DNA of 64,000 nt from a virus, in IMG/VR virus record IMGVR_UViG_3300037882_003529, positions 1 through 64,000 of that record; one strand, 5' to 3'. Each line of letters starts with the position of its first letter. The stretch's first letter is position 1. A model generated the notes under the pieces. The model was given only the letters and a program-made list of their open reading frames with translations. It ran no database searches and was not told where the DNA came from. Of the stretch, positions 61,059 to 64,000 are shown one piece after another. Made by a program: the position numbers and the translations under genes.

Positions 61059-61796
61059 TCATTCTCGAGAAAATACACCAGAACAGCAACCTAATCGATT
61101 AGAATCAATTACTCGATTAGCCATCATGAATTTATCGCCACTTACTACTTTAAACCCTTGGGCATAAAGTAATGGCATGAAAGTTTCTTGAATCCATGAT
61201 TTTGGATTATCTTTTGTCCAATGTACTTCCATGCCAAGCTGTTTTACTTGAGGTGGTAAATTAGACAATTCATCAACCATAGTCCATTCTCCTCCTTCAA
61301 TATCGACCTTGAGGTAGGTAGGATTAAATTGATCAAGCAAATCTTTCAACTTAACTGTTTGTACGGTTACTGAAGATCTTCCTCGACGAGGAACCAATGA
61401 GCCTTGACCGTGACCCTTTAATCCATGCCGAGGTGTGAGCCAAAATTCAACAAACGAAGGAATAATTTCGCCACCCATAGCAGCAGCATTAAACAACACT
61501 GATCGATCGGTGTTTCCGTCTTTTTCTAGACGATGCTCAACATTTCTTTTTAGGTATTGGAAGTTATCAGATGCAGCTTCTACTGAAATGACTTTTTTCG
61601 CTCCTTGGTCTAAGGCCCAACAAGTCAACCCTCCTGTATGAGCACCAAGATCAAGGACAACTTGATCTTTCAGGTTGCTACCTCGATATTCTGACTTTGG
61701 CCCATATCCTTGGCCAAATGTTCCTAAATGATCTCTATCTGGATCATGATAGACACCGTTAAATTTTTCGCTGAATTTCATTGGATATTCTGACAT
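61059..61796 (-). CDS. FkbM-type SAM-dependent methyltransferase
   Basis: 245 residues. SAM motif I VVLDLGAHTGGLTCWAL (about 46-62), VISVEAASDNFQYLKRNV (about 69-86) and YLKVDIEGGEWTMVDEL (about 160-176), the FkbM pattern. The family usually methylates sugars or other small groups. Neighbour of the inositol-phosphate synthase gene, so a joint role in a sugar or cyclitol decoration can be imagined. Confidence 0.85.
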   Translation of the reverse strand: MSEYPMKFSEKFNGVYHDPDRDHLGTFGQGYGPKSEYRGSNLKDQVVLDLGAHTGGLTCWALDQGAKKVISVEAASDNFQYLKRNVEHRLEKDGNTDRSVLFNAAAMGGEIIPSFVEFWLTPRHGLKGHGQGSLVPRRGRSSVTVQTVKLKDLLDQFNPTYLKVDIEGGEWTMVDELSNLPPQVKQLGMEVHWTKDNPKSWIQETFMPLLYAQGFKVVSGDKFMMANRVIDSNRLGCCSGVFSRE

Positions 61797-61808
61797 GTTA
61801 ACTCCTTA

Positions 61809-63086
61809 TTAATTTTTAATTCCGTCGTTTAATTCATGAACATCGAAAGCGTAGTATCTGGATACTTCACCATCAGTATGATCTATATCAAGAACTTCAC
61901 GATAATATCCTGGTATTCCTCTTTTAGCTAAAACCAAGCATTCTTTTCGAGCTGTATCGGTTGGAAGATCATATGGTGGAGTTTTCTGAGTCCAAGCTGA
62001 TGGTCCAATTAGTGGTCCAATCAATTTAAGCTCACGAGCAACCTTAAGAAGTCTAATTGCATCGCATACTACGCCAGCAGAATTTGGCGAATCTTCTACA
62101 GACAGATCAGCAGTAAATTCGATAGGTGCTCCTCCCCAAGCTTTTGCTTTGATTAACCAGTGAGCTCGTTTATTATCTTTAAGAGCAGGAAAATAAGCAG
62201 CTGGTCCAGCTTTCACGGAGTTTGGTTTGACTTCATTGCCAGCAAGTAAAATCTGATTTTTGATCACATTTTCTTTAGACTGTTTCTTAGATTTCAGTCT
62301 ATCTGGATTTTGCATATTAGAAAAGTCTGTATTTCCTCCAATATTGTCCTGATAATGCATGAGAACATCACATCCTCGAGCTTGAAAAAGCTCTTGAAGA
62401 ACTGCCGACACGATGCTTGCACCAAGTGCTGATCGCATATCATCTCCGATCATCGCAATTCGCTTATCTACGAATTTTTGGGCCCATTCTGGATCAGATC
62501 CAATGAACACAGGAATACAATTAAGAAAACTAATTCCAGTTTGAAGACAAATATCTGCCCAAAATTCAGTAGCAATTTGAGAACCTACTGGCAAATAGTT
62601 GATAATGATGTCAACCTTTTTTTCCTTTAGGTATTTGATGATTTCAGTCTTTGAAATGCTTCTTTCGATATGTGCAAGCTGATCACTATCGATTAATCCT
62701 CGTTCATATGCCCAACGATAATCTCTAAATGATTCATCATGCGGATAATCATACATGTGCTTAGAAACTCCGTCCATAATAGGAGCGGGCTGAACTATTG
62801 GGTTGTTCAAAAGTTCTTCTTTCAGTGTATCTTGATCGATAAATTGAAGAGTGCAGTTTGGGTTTTCGAAAATTGCTTCAGATAATGGCTTAAAGATTTT
62901 TCGATAATCGATGTCATATGCAGCAACAACTTCAATGTCTGTAGCATAATATCCACCGATATTCTTTTCCATAATTCCTGGAATACCAGAATCAGAATTA
63001 CTTTCTTGTTTGTAATAACCAAATCCTTGAACTAGCGACGAAGCGCAGTTTCCAATTCCAACGATTGCGACTTTAATAAGTTCCAT
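61809..63086 (-). CDS. Inositol-1-phosphate synthase (Ino1-like)
   Basis: 425 residues. N-terminal NAD-binding IVGIGNCASSLVQGFGYYK (9-27), DIEVVAAYDIDYRK, INYLPVGSQIATEFWAD (about 161-177), SALGASIVSAVLQELF, HYQDNIGGNTDFSNM (about 242-256) and KAGPAAYFPALKDNKRAHW match bacterial/archaeal-type inositol-3-phosphate synthases, which isomerise glucose-6-phosphate to inositol phosphate. Such a gene is unusual in a phage. The expected lysines (KSK, K-N-S-V-K) of the active site appear conserved. It may supply inositol for host-lipid change or for glycosylation. Confidence 0.88.
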   Translation of the reverse strand: MELIKVAIVGIGNCASSLVQGFGYYKQESNSDSGIPGIMEKNIGGYYATDIEVVAAYDIDYRKIFKPLSEAIFENPNCTLQFIDQDTLKEELLNNPIVQPAPIMDGVSKHMYDYPHDESFRDYRWAYERGLIDSDQLAHIERSISKTEIIKYLKEKKVDIIINYLPVGSQIATEFWADICLQTGISFLNCIPVFIGSDPEWAQKFVDKRIAMIGDDMRSALGASIVSAVLQELFQARGCDVLMHYQDNIGGNTDFSNMQNPDRLKSKKQSKENVIKNQILLAGNEVKPNSVKAGPAAYFPALKDNKRAHWLIKAKAWGGAPIEFTADLSVEDSPNSAGVVCDAIRLLKVARELKLIGPLIGPSAWTQKTPPYDLPTDTARKECLVLAKRGIPGYYREVLDIDHTDGEVSRYYAFDVHELNDGIKN

Positions 63087-63136
63087 TTTGTTCCTTGATT
63101 GTGGAGTGTACCGTAGATATACAAGCTGATTTTACA

Positions 63137-63589
63137 TCATTTGTCTTGTCTATATGTCAACACTGGTACGATATGAAATTCTTTTAGGATTTCTAATTCG
63201 GTTTTTTCGTCTTCGGACAAAGATTCATTTGAATTGAGCTGCTTTTTTCTTTCTTCGATAATGTCTAAAATCGTACTAATCTGAAGAGGATCATCTTCAA
63301 AATGATTCCAGAGTTTTACGCCTTTCTTTATCAAAGAGAGTATAACTTTTGCTTTATGTTCACCTGAGTCTTCTCTTGTTCGACCCATTTTCTTAGTTTT
63401 TGCGTTCAAACAAATAACTGGATCCACAATTCCTAATCTATTGCAGACAGAACGAACTAGCTCTTCTTCATCGACTCCACGACCGGTAATGATTATGTCT
63501 TGTGCTCTTGGAATTAAACCAACAGTAATAACTCCATCGAAGTCGTAGCTATTAACATAATCAGGTTTTATGACGTTTGGATTACCCAA
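63137..63589 (-). CDS. HAD-like hydrolase, TTG start
   Basis: About 150 residues. The frame opens at 63715, but a TTG at 63589 (LGNPNVIKPDYVNSYDFDG) overlaps the upstream stop and has an AAGGA site seven bases before it, so I prefer it. HAD motif I SYDFDGVITVG, motif II Thr in IIITGRGVDEE, and motif IV LWNHFEDDPLQI. A small HAD phosphatase or nucleotidase; substrate unknown. Confidence 0.7.
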   Translation of the reverse strand: MGNPNVIKPDYVNSYDFDGVITVGLIPRAQDIIITGRGVDEEELVRSVCNRLGIVDPVICLNAKTKKMGRTREDSGEHKAKVILSLIKKGVKLWNHFEDDPLQISTILDIIEERKKQLNSNESLSEDEKTELEILKEFHIVPVLTYRQDK

Positions 63590-63887
63590 TTGATGTTCCT
63601 TTTTGAGATAAATCAACCAAAGGGCAGATTGAAACGGTTGAAAGGAAAAAGGTTGATGTAGCGATAGAATTGAATGTAAAAATTGTTTGATAAACAAAAA
63701 TTTCAGAGCTACCAACTAATCGATATTCTACTACGTGTTCATCATTTTGTCCTTTTTTGGTGACGAAATAAAGAACACCTTTTTCTCCTAAATCATCAAG
63801 CAATGGCTTGATTAATTCATTTGGTACTTTAATCCAATCTGTTGTGACTAAAGCATTGGCATGCTGAACTGGAGAATGCAACATCAT
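63582..63887 (-). CDS. Hypothetical protein, 101 aa
   Basis: 101 residues starting MMLHSPVQHANALVTTDWI; mixed alpha/beta with a hydrophobic C-terminal part. Its stop overlaps the TTG start of the HAD gene. No domain recognised. Confidence 0.6.
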   Translation of the reverse strand: MMLHSPVQHANALVTTDWIKVPNELIKPLLDDLGEKGVLYFVTKKGQNDEHVVEYRLVGSSEIFVYQTIFTFNSIATSTFFLSTVSICPLVDLSQKGTSIG

Positions 63888-63889
63888 GA

Positions 63890-64000
63890 TTATTCGTCCT
63901 TCGAAAGTTTGATTTCTTCTAATTCTATACCAGGAAAATTATCTCTGGCGTAGTCTCTACCTTTTCCTTTTGCGACCTCAAATTTCAATGAAGGATTTTC
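63890..64000 (-). CDS. C-terminal end of a gene entering from the right edge
   Basis: The minus strand is open from the window edge to a TAA at 63890-63892, giving the last 36 residues (ending GIELEEIKLSKDE). The start lies beyond 64000. No motif visible. Confidence 0.5.
   Translation of the reverse strand, partial: ENPSLKFEVAKGKGRDYARDNFPGIELEEIKLSKDE

Overview
This is a segment of a large, AT-rich, T4-like myophage genome; I infer this from gene content, not from a search. It carries a recognisable T4-type replication set: gp32-like SSB, UvsX, gp41-type helicase, gp61-type primase, two type II topoisomerase subunits, RNase H/FEN, ATP-dependent DNA ligase, PhoH-like ATPase, a DexA-like exonuclease and a RuvC-like resolvase. 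It also carries nucleotide metabolism genes (class II ribonucleotide reductase, thymidylate synthase, MazG-like hydrolase, a PurA-like synthetase). Nearly all genes are on the minus strand, packed with ATGA/TGATG overlaps. Two short plus-strand blocks (50.0-51.4 kb and 54.4-55.6 kb) look like structural or late genes. At least seven minus-strand promoters match the T4 early pattern (GTTTACTTTC box, 17-18 bp, TATAAT or TAGAAT). The host cannot be named from the sequence; the B12-dependent RNR suggests a host with access to cobalamin.

Layout. 0.3-8.6 kb: UvrD-like helicase, many small unknown early genes, then gp32. 8.7-16.3 kb: HAD RNA-repair-type protein, PhoH, exonuclease, a repeat/Ig-like structural protein, a VWA protein, small unknowns, an R2K-type ATP-grasp. 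16.3-22.0 kb: a minus-strand RNA array with its own promoter, about 30 tRNA genes interrupted by a GNAT gene and a homing-endonuclease-like gene. 22-36.8 kb: SPFH protein, a degenerate phosphoesterase, second ATP-grasp, topoisomerase subunits, macro-domain protein, PurA-like enzyme, VWA and J-domain proteins. 37-49.9 kb: NADAR protein, phosphoesterase, ThyA, PD-(D/E)XK nuclease, MazG-like, RNA ligase, DNA ligase, FEN, SleB-type hydrolase, RuvC-like. 51.5-64 kb: RNR, primase, helicase, UvsX, a putative thymidine-hypermodification enzyme, FkbM methyltransferase, inositol-phosphate synthase, HAD protein.

The most unusual content is in the RNA array. (1) Seven hairpin elements share a two-helix design with a conserved internal loop and strong covariation. 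Two of them (17374-17509 and 21632-21767) enclose tRNA-Asn-like and tRNA-Trp-like sequences in circularly permuted order, with the 3' half before the 5' half and the acceptor stem closed by a short loop. Canonical tRNA-Asn and tRNA-Trp genes are also present. (2) An RNA of about 300 nt (18485-18783) carries a near-exact copy of the 23S rRNA GTPase-associated centre (L11-binding domain) split by an insertion of about 230 nt. (3) Several other structured RNAs and tRNAs with abnormal anticodon arms lie between the normal tRNAs. The phage also encodes an RNA ligase and a HAD protein of the RNA-repair type that could take part in tRNA processing or repair.

Likely counter-defence functions are a DarG-like macro domain and a NADAR protein (both ADP-ribose-reversal folds), the tRNA set covering all 20 amino acids, RNA repair, and possible DNA base hypermodification.
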